Assembly (NCBI GenBank): GCA_023387085.1
Contig: JAEWIL010000231.1
Location: 1 to 13,471 of the forward strand
Length of the DNA: 13,471 bases
Direction: 5' to 3'
From: Pseudomonadota bacterium
Lineage (GTDB): Bacteria; Pseudomonadota; Alphaproteobacteria; Sphingomonadales; Sphingomonadaceae
Below the pieces are notes generated by a model. That model was not told the origin of the DNA and searched no databases. It worked only from the letters and a program-made list of their open reading frames with translations. Of this stretch, positions 1 through 7,356 are shown one piece after another. Both the position numbers and the translations under genes were made by a program. Each line of letters begins with the position of its first letter. The stretch's first letter is position 1.

Positions 1-1
1 G

Positions 2-1306
2 GTGCGGCGCCAGCTGCTCGACGGGATCGCCGCGCGCGGCGAAGCCGCGCTGGTCTATGACACCAGCGGCGAGTTCATCGCTCATTATTACCGCCCCGAG
101 TGCGGCGACATCATCCTCAATCCGTTCGACGCACGCTGCGTATATTGGTCGCCGTTTGCCGAGATCGCCCACCCCGCCGATGCCGATCGCATTGCGCAGC
201 AACTCGTTACCGAAACCGGGAAGCAGGACGACGACGTCTGGCTGGAAACCAGCCGCATCCTCGTTGCCAACATGATACGGGAACTGTGGAAGGAGAAGAA
301 ATGCACACTGCCCGATCTGCTCGAGGCGCTGCAGAAGATGGACAAGGACAAGCTCAAGACCTGGCTGAAGGACACGTCATCGGCGCGCACCTTCTCCGAT
401 GACGCCGACCGGGCCACCGGCAGCGTGCTCTTCATGCTCGCGAAGGCCGCGAACCTGATCCAGTTCCTTCGCATGCCCGAAGAGGGCGAGAAGGCCTTTT
501 CGTTCCGCGATTTCATCGCCGGCCTCGACGAGACGAAGGGCGCCAAGCCCTGGATCTTCGTGCCGCGGAAGGAAGAGCAGTTTGCGGCATTGAAGCCGCT
601 GCTCGCCTGTTGGCTCGAATGCGCCGCGAGCGCCATGTTGGGCCTTGCTCCGTCGTCCGACCGGCGTGTCTGGTTCCTGCTCGACGAGCTTGCCGACCTG
701 CCACGCGTCGACAATCTGACGCGCCTGCTGCCCGAGGGCCGCAAGTTCGGAGCGGCGGTCGTGCTGACCTTCCAGGGGGTCGGTCAGATGCGGCATCGCT
801 ACGGCGACGACCTTGCCGAATCCATGCTCGGCTGCTGCAACACCAAGCTGTTCCTCCAGATGGGCGACGGCGAGTCCCGGCGCTGGGCGAGCGACACGAT
901 CGGCACCTGCGAGGTCGAGATCCAAACCATGACCGGCGCACTCGGCGACGGCGACGACAAGCCGCGGATGACGCTCGGCCGCCAGCGCAAGACCCGTCCC
1001 GCCGTGTTCGAAAGCGAACTCCGCCTCGCACGCTATGAGGGCTATTTGCTGCTCCCCGATGGGCTTCCTGTCGCGCGTATCGCGCTCACCGCCGATCATA
1101 TCGAGAAACGCGGCGAGCCGCGCCAGCCCGCATTCGTCGCGGCGAACCCGGAGACGACCCTCTGGCACCGGCCGTTGGACGCGGCGCCCAAAGAAGAGCC
1201 CGACAGCACTGTCCCGCCCTCGGCCGAGAAGCCGGTCATCGAAAAGCCGAAGGCAAGGAAGACGCTACCAGCGCCTCCGCCGGCCGACGAGGGTGGGCCG
1301 ATCTGA
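2..1306 (+). CDS. traD: TraD/TraG/VirD4-type conjugative coupling protein, 5' truncated by the window
   Basis: This is the C-terminal 434 residues of a type IV coupling protein, the inner-membrane ATPase that hands the relaxase-DNA complex to the conjugation channel. The frame is open to the left edge, so the membrane segments and Walker A loop lie outside the window. The Walker B strand is visible as VWFLLDEL (residues 223-230 of the visible part, acidic pair D228-E229). It is followed by the family-typical stretch LPRVDNL...LPEGRKFG...TFQG (about 233-259). After about residue 385 the protein becomes a Pro/Lys/Glu-rich tail, as usual for the variable relaxase-contacting end. Its TGA overlaps the ATG of the relaxase gene (TGATG at 1304-1308), which implies translational coupling. 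The neighbouring MobF relaxase supports the call strongly. I cannot tell from this fragment whether the element is a plasmid or an integrative element. Confidence 0.9.
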   Translation: MRRQLLDGIAARGEAALVYDTSGEFIAHYYRPECGDIILNPFDARCVYWSPFAEIAHPADADRIAQQLVTETGKQDDDVWLETSRILVANMIRELWKEKKCTLPDLLEALQKMDKDKLKTWLKDTSSARTFSDDADRATGSVLFMLAKAANLIQFLRMPEEGEKAFSFRDFIAGLDETKGAKPWIFVPRKEEQFAALKPLLACWLECAASAMLGLAPSSDRRVWFLLDELADLPRVDNLTRLLPEGRKFGAAVVLTFQGVGQMRHRYGDDLAESMLGCCNTKLFLQMGDGESRRWASDTIGTCEVEIQTMTGALGDGDDKPRMTLGRQRKTRPAVFESELRLARYEGYLLLPDGLPVARIALTADHIEKRGEPRQPAFVAANPETTLWHRPLDAAPKEEPDSTVPPSAEKPVIEKPKARKTLPAPPPADEGGPI

Positions 1307-4116
1307 TGGTCGCGTCGGTATCCGCGCTGACCAGCTCAGCGCAGGCGAGCAGCTATTATGAGGCCGACGACTATTATGCTGAGGGCGGGCTTTCGCCGTC
1401 CGAATGGCACGGCAAGGGCGCCGAGGAGCTTGGGCTGTCAGGCGAGGTCGATCGCGACGCCTTCCGCGAACTGCTCGATGGCAAGGTCGCGGGGCAGCAG
1501 CTCGGCACGGTCCGAGACGGTCATCTCGAACATCGCTCTGGCTGGGATGTGACGCTGAGTGCGCCCAAGTCGGTGTCGATCATGGCCGAGGTTGCGGGCG
1601 ACCGGCGGCTGATCGAGGCGCATGGGCAGGCGGTGAAGACCGCGCTCGCCCATGTCGAGGCGCATATGGCCGCGACGCGTGTCCGGCATGGCGGCAACGT
1701 GATGCGCGAGGCCACAGGCAATTTGATTGTCGCAAGCTTTCAGCATGGGACCAGCCGGGCACAGGACCCGCAGCTTCACACCCATAATGTCATCATGAAT
1801 GCGACGCGGGGCGAGGATGGAAGCTGGCGCAGCCTCGAACCGCGCGCCATTTATCAACTCCAGAAGCAGATCGGCGCCATCTACCGGCAGGAACTGGCCT
1901 TGAAGGTCCGCGAGCTTGGCTATGAGATTGCACCGGGCAAGGAGTCGATGTTCGAGATCAAAGGCGTCTCGGAGGACGCGATGGCGGCGTTCAGCACGCG
2001 CAGCGCCGAGATCGAGGCGGCACTGGGCGAACGCGGGACTTCGCGCGAAGAAGCCAGCGCCGCTGAGAAGCAGGTCGCCGCGCTCGATACGCGGCAAGCG
2101 AAGGTCGCGACCGATCATGGCGCGCTTGTCGCCGACTGGCGCGAGACCGCCGACCGGGCCGGGTTCGACGCCGATGCCCGGCTGGCGATGGTGCGCGAGG
2201 CAGAAGCCCGGGCAGCGAACGGCGCTCAGCTTCCCGATCCATCGATCGCCGATCGCGCCGTCGCCCATGCCGCCGACAAGCTTGGCGAGCGGCAATCGGT
2301 TTTCCCGGTTGCAGCGCTTCACGAGGAGGCGGGGCGGGTTGGACTTGGGAAGGTCGGCTATGCGGAGATTGGCGACGCGATCGGGCGGGCGACAAAGGAG
2401 GGTGAACTGGTCGATCGCACCTTCGTCGATCGGCGCGGCGCCGCGTTCACAGGGTTCACGACGCGGCAGAATATAGCCGCCGAGAAGACACTGCTTCGGA
2501 TCGAAGCGCACGGGCGCGGCGCGTTCGCGCCCATCGCCTCGCCGCTTGCCGCCGCCAAGGCAGTCGCGGGAGCGGCGGCGCATGCGGAGCGGTCTGGCTT
2601 TGGCTGGAATGCCGACCAGAAGACCGCGACCGAGCAGCTTCTTACCAGTCGCAATCGGATCACCGCGGTTCAAGGCTATGCCGGGACTGCCAAGACGACG
2701 ACGGTGCTGGCGACCTTCGCGCGCGAGGCCGAAGCGCGCGGTGTGTCGGTGGTCGCGCTGGCGCCGACCGCGTCGGCGGCGATGACACTCGGCGAGGCGC
2801 TCGGCACGCGCGGCGATACCGTGGCGCGCCATTTGCTCGTGCCGGAAGGTTCGGCGCCTGGTCAGCCGGTCACATGGATCGTCGACGAAGCCTCGCTCTT
2901 GTCGGCGCGCGATACGGCGCGGCTGTTCGAGTTGGCCGAAAAGCATGATGCGCGCGTCATCCTTGTGGGTGATGTTAAGCAGCTCGGATCGGTCGAGGCC
3001 GGCGCGGCATTCGCGCAACTCCAAGGCACCGGCATGGAAACCACCACGCTCGGCGAGATCGTCCGGCAGAGCAACGCGGCGACCAAAGAAGCGGTGCTCG
3101 CGTCGATTGAGGGCGATGCGAGGAAGGCGCTCGCCGCGCTCGATCGCGGCGGCGGCCAGATCGTCGAACATGCCGACCGCGCAGACCGCTTCGCCGCCAT
3201 CGCCGAACGCTATGCCGGACTCGACAAGGCGGCGCGGTCCCGCACGCTTGTCATCGAGCCCTCGCGCGAGGGCCGCGATGTGCTGACGGCCGACATCCGC
3301 ACGGCGCTTGTCAGGTCGGGCGCGCTTTCCGGTCCTGCCGTCGCCATCGAAAGCCTCGTCAACAAGGGGCTCACTCGCGCTGAGGCACGTGACCCGCTCA
3401 GCTACGACCGGGGCGACGTTGTGCGGTTCACCAGCGATTATGCCGACAAGGGTGTCGCGCGGGGCGAAGCCTATCGTGTCGAGGCGGTCGATCCGGCCAA
3501 GGCCGCCATTGCGCTGAGGTCCGAAGACGGACGTGAGGTCGATTGGCGGCTTCGCCAATGGGGCGCTGGCAAGGTGCAGGTGTTCGCGCGCCAGACTATG
3601 GACATCAGGACTGGCGACAGCATCCGCTTTACCCGCAACGATCGCGAGACCGGGCGGATCAACGGTGCGCGCGGTGAAGTTACGGCCATCGATGAGCAGG
3701 CGCGGACGGCGACGGTGGTTGGCGCGCGCGGGCAGATGCAGACCCTCGACCTCGACGCGGCGCGCGATCGACATATTTCCCACGCATATGTCGATACCGC
3801 CTTCGCGGCGCAGGGACGCACCGCCGATCATGTCATCATCCACGCCGACAGCAAGGCGACCAATCTGGTCGACCAGAAAAGCTTCTATGTCGGCATCTCG
3901 CGCGCGAGGGAGTCGGCAACGATCGTCACCGATGATCGTGCGAAACTGACATCGGCGATCAATGAACGCGCCGGGGTCGTCCAGACCGCGCTATCACAGG
4001 CACCTGCGGCGGGGGCCGTCATGGCGCAAGCAGCCATCGCCGCGCCCGCCGCCGACAAGGCGATCAGCGCGGCGGTCTCGCAAGCGGCAACCTCGCTGCC
4101 CGGCATGGGGCTTTAG
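1306..4116 (+). CDS. MobF-family conjugative relaxase-helicase (TraA/TrwC-like)
   Basis: The 936-residue protein nicks the transfer origin and unwinds the transferred strand. The N-terminal TrwC relaxase domain (about 1-300) has two tyrosine pairs, Y17-Y18 and Y23-Y24, as expected for MobF enzymes. Its metal-binding histidines sit in HGTSRAQDPQLHTHNV (H147, H158, H160). A RecD-like superfamily 1 helicase follows: Walker A-like GYAGTAKT (457-464), Walker B VDEA (526-529), the GDVKQL motif (555-560) and a C-terminal YVGISRAR (861-868). Walker A has Ala at 462 where Gly is canonical. The Ala-rich tail (about 900-936) looks flexible. The ATG is set by overlap with the coupling-protein stop and by the purine-rich gagggtggg upstream. 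Family and order are secure; the name TraA or TrwC is a matter of convention. Confidence 0.93.
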   Translation: MVASVSALTSSAQASSYYEADDYYAEGGLSPSEWHGKGAEELGLSGEVDRDAFRELLDGKVAGQQLGTVRDGHLEHRSGWDVTLSAPKSVSIMAEVAGDRRLIEAHGQAVKTALAHVEAHMAATRVRHGGNVMREATGNLIVASFQHGTSRAQDPQLHTHNVIMNATRGEDGSWRSLEPRAIYQLQKQIGAIYRQELALKVRELGYEIAPGKESMFEIKGVSEDAMAAFSTRSAEIEAALGERGTSREEASAAEKQVAALDTRQAKVATDHGALVADWRETADRAGFDADARLAMVREAEARAANGAQLPDPSIADRAVAHAADKLGERQSVFPVAALHEEAGRVGLGKVGYAEIGDAIGRATKEGELVDRTFVDRRGAAFTGFTTRQNIAAEKTLLRIEAHGRGAFAPIASPLAAAKAVAGAAAHAERSGFGWNADQKTATEQLLTSRNRITAVQGYAGTAKTTTVLATFAREAEARGVSVVALAPTASAAMTLGEALGTRGDTVARHLLVPEGSAPGQPVTWIVDEASLLSARDTARLFELAEKHDARVILVGDVKQLGSVEAGAAFAQLQGTGMETTTLGEIVRQSNAATKEAVLASIEGDARKALAALDRGGGQIVEHADRADRFAAIAERYAGLDKAARSRTLVIEPSREGRDVLTADIRTALVRSGALSGPAVAIESLVNKGLTRAEARDPLSYDRGDVVRFTSDYADKGVARGEAYRVEAVDPAKAAIALRSEDGREVDWRLRQWGAGKVQVFARQTMDIRTGDSIRFTRNDRETGRINGARGEVTAIDEQARTATVVGARGQMQTLDLDAARDRHISHAYVDTAFAAQGRTADHVIIHADSKATNLVDQKSFYVGISRARESATIVTDDRAKLTSAINERAGVVQTALSQAPAAGAVMAQAAIAAPAADKAISAAVSQAATSLPGMGL

Positions 4117-4156
4117 CTCTTGCCAAAGCATGCGATCTTCCCGAAGATTCCGCTGC

Positions 4157-5077
4157 ATGCGTACCGATCTCACCCATCTTCCCGCCGCCAAGCAGCGCGA
4201 ACTCGAACGGATCGTCGAGACGATCTTCGAGGAGTTTCGGGGCGCGACCGAGAATGCGAAGGGACCGCGCAAAGGTGCGCGTATCCTCAAGATCATCCTG
4301 TTCGGCAGCCATGCCCGGGGCGACTGGGTCGATGCGCCGCTATCGGCGAACCAGTATAAATCGGACTATGACATCCTCGTCATCGTCAGCCAGAAGGAGA
4401 TGACCGACCGCGCCGCCTATTGGGCGACTGCCGAGGAACGTCTCATTCGCGCCTACACAATCGAAAAGACGCTCCATACGCCGGTCAACTTCATCGTACA
4501 CAGCTTGCACGAGGTGAATGACGGGCTCTCGCATGGCCGCGTTTTCTTCATGGAGGTCGCGAACGACGGGATCGCGCTTTACGAGGCGGATGACCGAGAG
4601 CTGGCCACGCCGAAGCCAAAGACGCCGGAACAGGCGCTGGCGGCTGCGAAAGAGTATTTTGAAGAAGGGATGCCCACTGCGCTCGCGTTCTTCCGAAGCT
4701 TCACCCACGCCTCAGAGGATGGGCTGCATAAGAATGCCGCCTTTCAGCTCCACCAAGCGACCGAGCAACTTTATCACTGCCTATTGCTGACGGCGACTTT
4801 CTACACGCCCTACAACCACAATATCGCCTTCCTTCGCTCGCTTGCAGAAGGCCTCGACCGCCGCCTCTACGGAGTATGGCCCGAAGCCACACATCGCGAA
4901 CGCGCGATGTTCCAGAAGCTGAAAGAAGCGTACACGAAGGCAAGGTACTCAAAACATTACCGGATCAGCGAAGAGGAATTGACCTGGCTCGGAGGACGCG
5001 TCGAGGAGCTCGGCCGCGTGGTCCATCAGGTCTGTTCGGACAAGATCGCCGAGCTTGAGGCGGCGGCGCGCCGATAG
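4157..5077 (+). CDS. Nucleotidyltransferase-HEPN two-domain protein
   Basis: This 306-residue protein fuses an MNT-type nucleotidyltransferase to a HEPN domain. The N-terminal fold shows GSHARG (50-55) and SDYDILVIV (69-77), giving the DxD pair D70/D72; the third acidic position seems to be Asn (PVNFIV, N111). The C-terminal half (about 155-306) is helical, with HEPN-like FQLHQATEQLYHCLL (197-211) and a later ARYSKHYRI stretch typical of this two-domain family. In separate MNT/HEPN toxin-antitoxin pairs, HEPN is an RNase toxin and MNT AMPylates it; applying that to this fusion is inference. The start at 4157 aligns with the KQRELERIV helix that begins the second nucleotidyltransferase. An in-frame ATG at 4130 would add nine residues, and neither has a strong ribosome site. 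It begins 40 bp after the relaxase stop, probably in the same transcript. Confidence 0.8.
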   Translation: MRTDLTHLPAAKQRELERIVETIFEEFRGATENAKGPRKGARILKIILFGSHARGDWVDAPLSANQYKSDYDILVIVSQKEMTDRAAYWATAEERLIRAYTIEKTLHTPVNFIVHSLHEVNDGLSHGRVFFMEVANDGIALYEADDRELATPKPKTPEQALAAAKEYFEEGMPTALAFFRSFTHASEDGLHKNAAFQLHQATEQLYHCLLLTATFYTPYNHNIAFLRSLAEGLDRRLYGVWPEATHRERAMFQKLKEAYTKARYSKHYRISEEELTWLGGRVEELGRVVHQVCSDKIAELEAAARR

Positions 5078-5083
5078 GCGCTG

Positions 5084-5195
5084 GGCCGGACCTGCTTGCC
5101 GGGACTCCCGGATTCTGGCATAATCGTCGGCACGGAATGGAACGACTGGCGGCCATTCCGGGGATTATCCTGCCAGGCATCATGTAGGTCCGGCC
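5084..5195. repeat. Nested dyad-symmetric element between the two nucleotidyltransferase genes
   Basis: The gap after the HEPN gene holds three nested complementary arms. The outer arms are ggccggacct (5084-5093) and aggtccggcc (5186-5195), a perfect 10-bp match. The middle arms are ctggca+taatc (5115-5125) and gatta+tcc+tgccag (5163-5176), complementary apart from a 3-nt bulge. The inner arms are cggaatgg (5133-5140) and ccattccg (5153-5160), a perfect 8-bp match around a 12-nt loop. A small ccggga-c-tcccgg hairpin (5099-5111) sits in the left arm. As RNA this could fold into one long interrupted stem. There is no T-run after it, so it is not an ordinary terminator. It could be a structured leader, a protein-binding region or a small MITE-like element; the sequence does not decide. 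Confidence 0.55.
5096..5124 (+). promoter_or_regulatory. Candidate sigma-70-type promoter for the second nucleotidyltransferase and sigma factor
   Basis: A -35 box TTGCCG (5096-5101, 4 of 6 consensus bases) and a -10 box CATAAT (5119-5124, 5 of 6) are separated by exactly 17 bp. Transcription would start near 5131, just before the inner hairpin of the surrounding dyad, giving a leader of about 165 nt before the ATG at 5297. Both boxes lie in the left arm of the dyad, so a protein bound there could control the promoter. This is a match by eye in GC-rich DNA and has not been scored. Confidence 0.4.
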
Positions 5196-5296
5196 GCGTG
5201 TCGGACGGTTGCTGATCGCCGCGCCAGCGGCACCACAGCGAACACCGCTTGCCCATCCGCGCGCAATCGCGCGGACCGCCGCGGTGCGAGCTGCAA

Positions 5297-5788
5297 ATGA
5301 CACCCTCAACAACCGACGTTTACGCGCGCGAAGTCGTTATGGCGCGCGTCGGCCATCTTATCCGGCGCAAGCAGCGCGAAATCGAGCGCGTCACGCGCAT
5401 ATTGCGCGGCCTGTTCGATCCCTCGCAGGTTCAGGCGCCCGGGCCGGGACGGATCAAGCGGATCATCCTGATCGGTCCCTATGCGCGGCGATCCTGGTAC
5501 GAAGACAGCCGGACGATCGAATTTTCCGATTATGAATTCTGGGTCGTCGTCAATCATCCGCTCTTCACCGACGAGCTTTGTTGGCGACGAGCACGAACGA
5601 CCATTAACCGCGAGCTTGGCAATCGTTGTGCCGTCGATGTCAGGATTTACTCGAAGTCCGACATCCGCGCGGCGAAGGCAGAGCGCGACACCTTCATTCT
5701 CAATCGGATCGAGGGCGGGATCACCCTCTATCGCGCGTCGCGTGATGCGTCGCTGCCCACCGGCGAGCGCGGGGGAGACCAGCCATGA
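5297..5788 (+). CDS. Stand-alone nucleotidyltransferase-fold protein with altered catalytic motif
   Basis: The 163-residue protein resembles the N-terminal domain of the preceding HEPN fusion: RRKQREIERV matches AKQRELERIV, then RIKRIILIG, a GS-like loop, an SDY strand, and ITLYRAS near the end matching IALYEAD. The usual GS of the nucleotide-binding loop is GP (60-61), and the expected SDYD is SDYE (D78, E80). A possible third acid, D114 in VDVRIY, is present. It lacks a HEPN domain. These changes suggest reduced or lost transferase activity, perhaps a regulatory paralogue, which is inference. The ATG at 5297 keeps the N-terminal helix; an ATG at 5339 would begin directly at that helix, and one at 5249 adds residues not matched in its relative. 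Its stop overlaps the sigma-factor start (ATGA), so the two are probably co-translated. Confidence 0.7.
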   Translation: MTPSTTDVYAREVVMARVGHLIRRKQREIERVTRILRGLFDPSQVQAPGPGRIKRIILIGPYARRSWYEDSRTIEFSDYEFWVVVNHPLFTDELCWRRARTTINRELGNRCAVDVRIYSKSDIRAAKAERDTFILNRIEGGITLYRASRDASLPTGERGGDQP

Positions 5789-6321
5789 CCGCTGCGGGAC
5801 CCTACTCCGCGTTCGAAGCATTCTACCGGGCGGAGCATGATCGGATGTTCCATTTCTTCCGGAGGAAGGTTGGGCGTGATGAAGCTCCGGACCTCGTGCA
5901 GGAGGCATTTACATGTGTGCTGCGAAGCGGGGCTTTCGATAGGCTTGAAAATCCGAACGGCTATTTGACGCGGACGGCACGAAATTTACTGATCAACCGC
6001 GCACGGACATGGCACCGGAAAGGGTGCGTGCTTTATCCATTGGACGAGGCCCGTGATGCTCCGCTACTGCCGGAACAGGAATGGAAGATCGAAGGCCGGG
6101 AGCTTCGAGCGGCATATCGGCGCGCGCTACTTGCCCTGCCGCGACGGACGCGGCGGATATTTCTGATGCACCGGTTGAAGGGCATGTCGTACCGAGCGAT
6201 CGCAAGCAAACTCGGCATCGGCGACAAGGGCGTTGAATATCATATGATGCGCGCATTGGCGCGGTGCAGGAAGGTCACGCTCTATGGGTGGCCCGGCGTA
6301 AACGAACGCTTTCGCCGTTAA
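5785..6321 (+). CDS. ECF-type RNA polymerase sigma factor (FecI-like)
   Basis: The 178-residue protein has the two-domain layout of a group 4 (ECF) sigma factor. Region 2 spans about 12-75 (FYRAEHDRMFHFFRRKVG, then DLVQEAFTCVL, then NPNGYLTRTARNLLINRAR) and binds core polymerase and the -10 element. Region 4 spans about 108-162 (LPRRTRRIFLMHRL, MSYRAIASKLGI and a GVEYHMMRALARC recognition helix) and reads the -35 element. No FecR-like anti-sigma factor is encoded within the window. The start codon sits in an ATGA overlap with the nucleotidyltransferase stop and has a strong gggggaga site (5771-5778) six bases upstream. The gene converges on the WYL-regulator gene with only 23 bp between the stops and no visible terminator. 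Its targets cannot be read from the window. Confidence 0.85.
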   Translation: MTAAGPYSAFEAFYRAEHDRMFHFFRRKVGRDEAPDLVQEAFTCVLRSGAFDRLENPNGYLTRTARNLLINRARTWHRKGCVLYPLDEARDAPLLPEQEWKIEGRELRAAYRRALLALPRRTRRIFLMHRLKGMSYRAIASKLGIGDKGVEYHMMRALARCRKVTLYGWPGVNERFRR

Positions 6322-6344
6322 CGCGATGGCACCGCATACTGCCG

Positions 6345-7238
6345 CTATTCCCTATTTTGTCGTTCGCTAATTCTGCGCTGAGATTCGACCTTAGCTTCTG
6401 AAATCGCAGTCTGCACGGCTTCGAGATTGTGGAGGCATATCTGGGCACGCGAGGCTGGTATATCTTTGAGGTCAAGATTCATTCGCGTGATAAAGTAAAA
6501 GGCCATCGAGAGGCGAACGTCGATCGTTCGCTTGCCATCGATCATCGCGAAATCGCGCTGGATCGCGACGGCCTGATCCTCCGAGAGCCCAGGATGAGGC
6601 CGAAGATCGAGCGTGATGGTGCTATTCCATTCGATATCGTCAGAGGGATCGAAATCGGCGGGCTGGCCCGGCTTGATGTTGTCAATACGCGTCAACACGA
6701 AGTCGCGAAAGTCGCCGCGGTCGCAGGCCCAAGCCCTTACATGCCACCGATAGCCATCGAACGCGAGCGCATGCGGCGCAATTTGGCGCACCCGCGAGTT
6801 GGTGAGGGATTGATATCGCACCTCCACACACCGTTTCGCTCTGATAGCATCAAGGATTCGTCGCAGGCACTTCGGGTCGACGTGCCGTACGATATCGGGC
6901 GCCATATCGATGGGCGGCACTTCACGGAACCAAATCTCGCGTCGCGGCAGAGCCCCGGTGAGCAAAGCGCGTAATTGCAGCAGGAGACGATCTGCGGATA
7001 TTTTCAGGAACGAAGGCTTCATCTGTGGACTGGGTTTGAAGACCTTATCGGTCGCATCATATTCGATATTCTCGCCGGCGAATTCGCGGTAGCGGCGCAG
7101 ATCGACGGACGCCTGCGGCGTCGAAATCTCAAACATCTCTTCAAGATCGCTCCGGTTGAGCGCGCCGTCCCAGAACAGTTTCCATTCGATGAATTCGAAG
7201 CGGCGGTTCTGCGTCCACGGGCGCTTGTCTTCGGTCAT
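6345..7238 (-). CDS. capW: WYL-domain transcriptional repressor of the CBASS operon (CapW/BrxR-like)
   Basis: The 297-residue protein has three parts. A winged helix-turn-helix (about 10-70; NRSDLEEMFEISTPQASVDLRRY carries the recognition region) comes first. A WYL domain (about 125-190) follows, with VEVRYQSL and GYRWHVRAWACDRGDFRDFVLTRI. A C-terminal WCX-like extension (about 205-275) closes it. CapW and BrxR proteins are dimeric regulators with this architecture that sit divergent from CBASS or BREX operons and repress them, with the WYL domain proposed to sense a ligand or damage signal. Position supports the role: the gene is divergent from the CD-NTase gene and 118 bp away, with an inverted repeat in the shared promoter region. 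An aagga ribosome site (7248-7252, minus strand) lies nine bases before the ATG. The family call is strong; the exact CapW label rests on context. Confidence 0.85.
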   Translation of the reverse strand: MTEDKRPWTQNRRFEFIEWKLFWDGALNRSDLEEMFEISTPQASVDLRRYREFAGENIEYDATDKVFKPSPQMKPSFLKISADRLLLQLRALLTGALPRREIWFREVPPIDMAPDIVRHVDPKCLRRILDAIRAKRCVEVRYQSLTNSRVRQIAPHALAFDGYRWHVRAWACDRGDFRDFVLTRIDNIKPGQPADFDPSDDIEWNSTITLDLRPHPGLSEDQAVAIQRDFAMIDGKRTIDVRLSMAFYFITRMNLDLKDIPASRAQICLHNLEAVQTAISEAKVESQRRISERQNRE

Positions 7239-7250
7239 ATGTATAGTTCC

Positions 7251-7281
7251 TTGACTGGTATTGAAAATATACCCATATAGT
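7251..7281 (+). promoter_or_regulatory. Promoter of the CBASS operon
   Basis: A -35 box TTGACT (7251-7256, 5 of 6 consensus) and a -10 box TATAGT (7276-7281, 5 of 6) are separated by 19 bp, slightly longer than optimal. A CATATA at 7274-7279 gives 17-bp spacing but a poorer match. The predicted start near 7288 leaves a leader of about 70 nt before the CD-NTase ATG. The AT-rich stretch stands out from its GC-rich surroundings. The minus-strand CapW gene must also start here; TATATT (7266-7271, minus strand) could be its -10, with no convincing -35. Confidence 0.55.
7257..7273. promoter_or_regulatory. Candidate CapW operator (17-bp inverted repeat)
   Basis: The inverted repeat GGTAT-N7-ATACC has perfect 5-bp half-sites and lies entirely between the -35 and -10 boxes of the operon promoter. 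A dimeric winged-helix regulator bound there would block polymerase. It also covers the possible -10 of capW on the other strand, so autoregulation is plausible. WYL regulators of CBASS are known to bind inverted repeats in the operon promoter; assigning this particular repeat is inference. Confidence 0.5.
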
Positions 7282-7356
7282 TTCTAGCGGGTCGATCACC
7301 GATTCGCGCATCTGGGCAGCGACGTCAAGCGACACGCGGCGAATGGAGGCGAGTCG

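Noticed and set aside
377..1168. A 263-codon minus-strand open frame within the coupling-protein gene.
   Set aside because: It is antisense to a coding frame with clear Walker B and coupling-protein motifs and has no motif of its own.
1438..3843. An 801-codon open frame on the minus strand inside the relaxase gene.
   Set aside because: It lies wholly antisense to a well-supported relaxase-helicase. It is the usual by-product of strong third-position GC bias, and its translation shows no recognisable domain.
3962..4156. An upstream extension of the nucleotidyltransferase-HEPN protein.
   Set aside because: It overlaps the relaxase 3' end by about 150 bp and encodes an Arg/Pro/Ser-rich stretch typical of an out-of-frame reading; the fold begins at the helix after 4157.
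6322..6344. A terminator between the convergent sigma-factor and WYL-regulator genes.
   Set aside because: The 23-bp gap shows no hairpin with a T-run on either strand.
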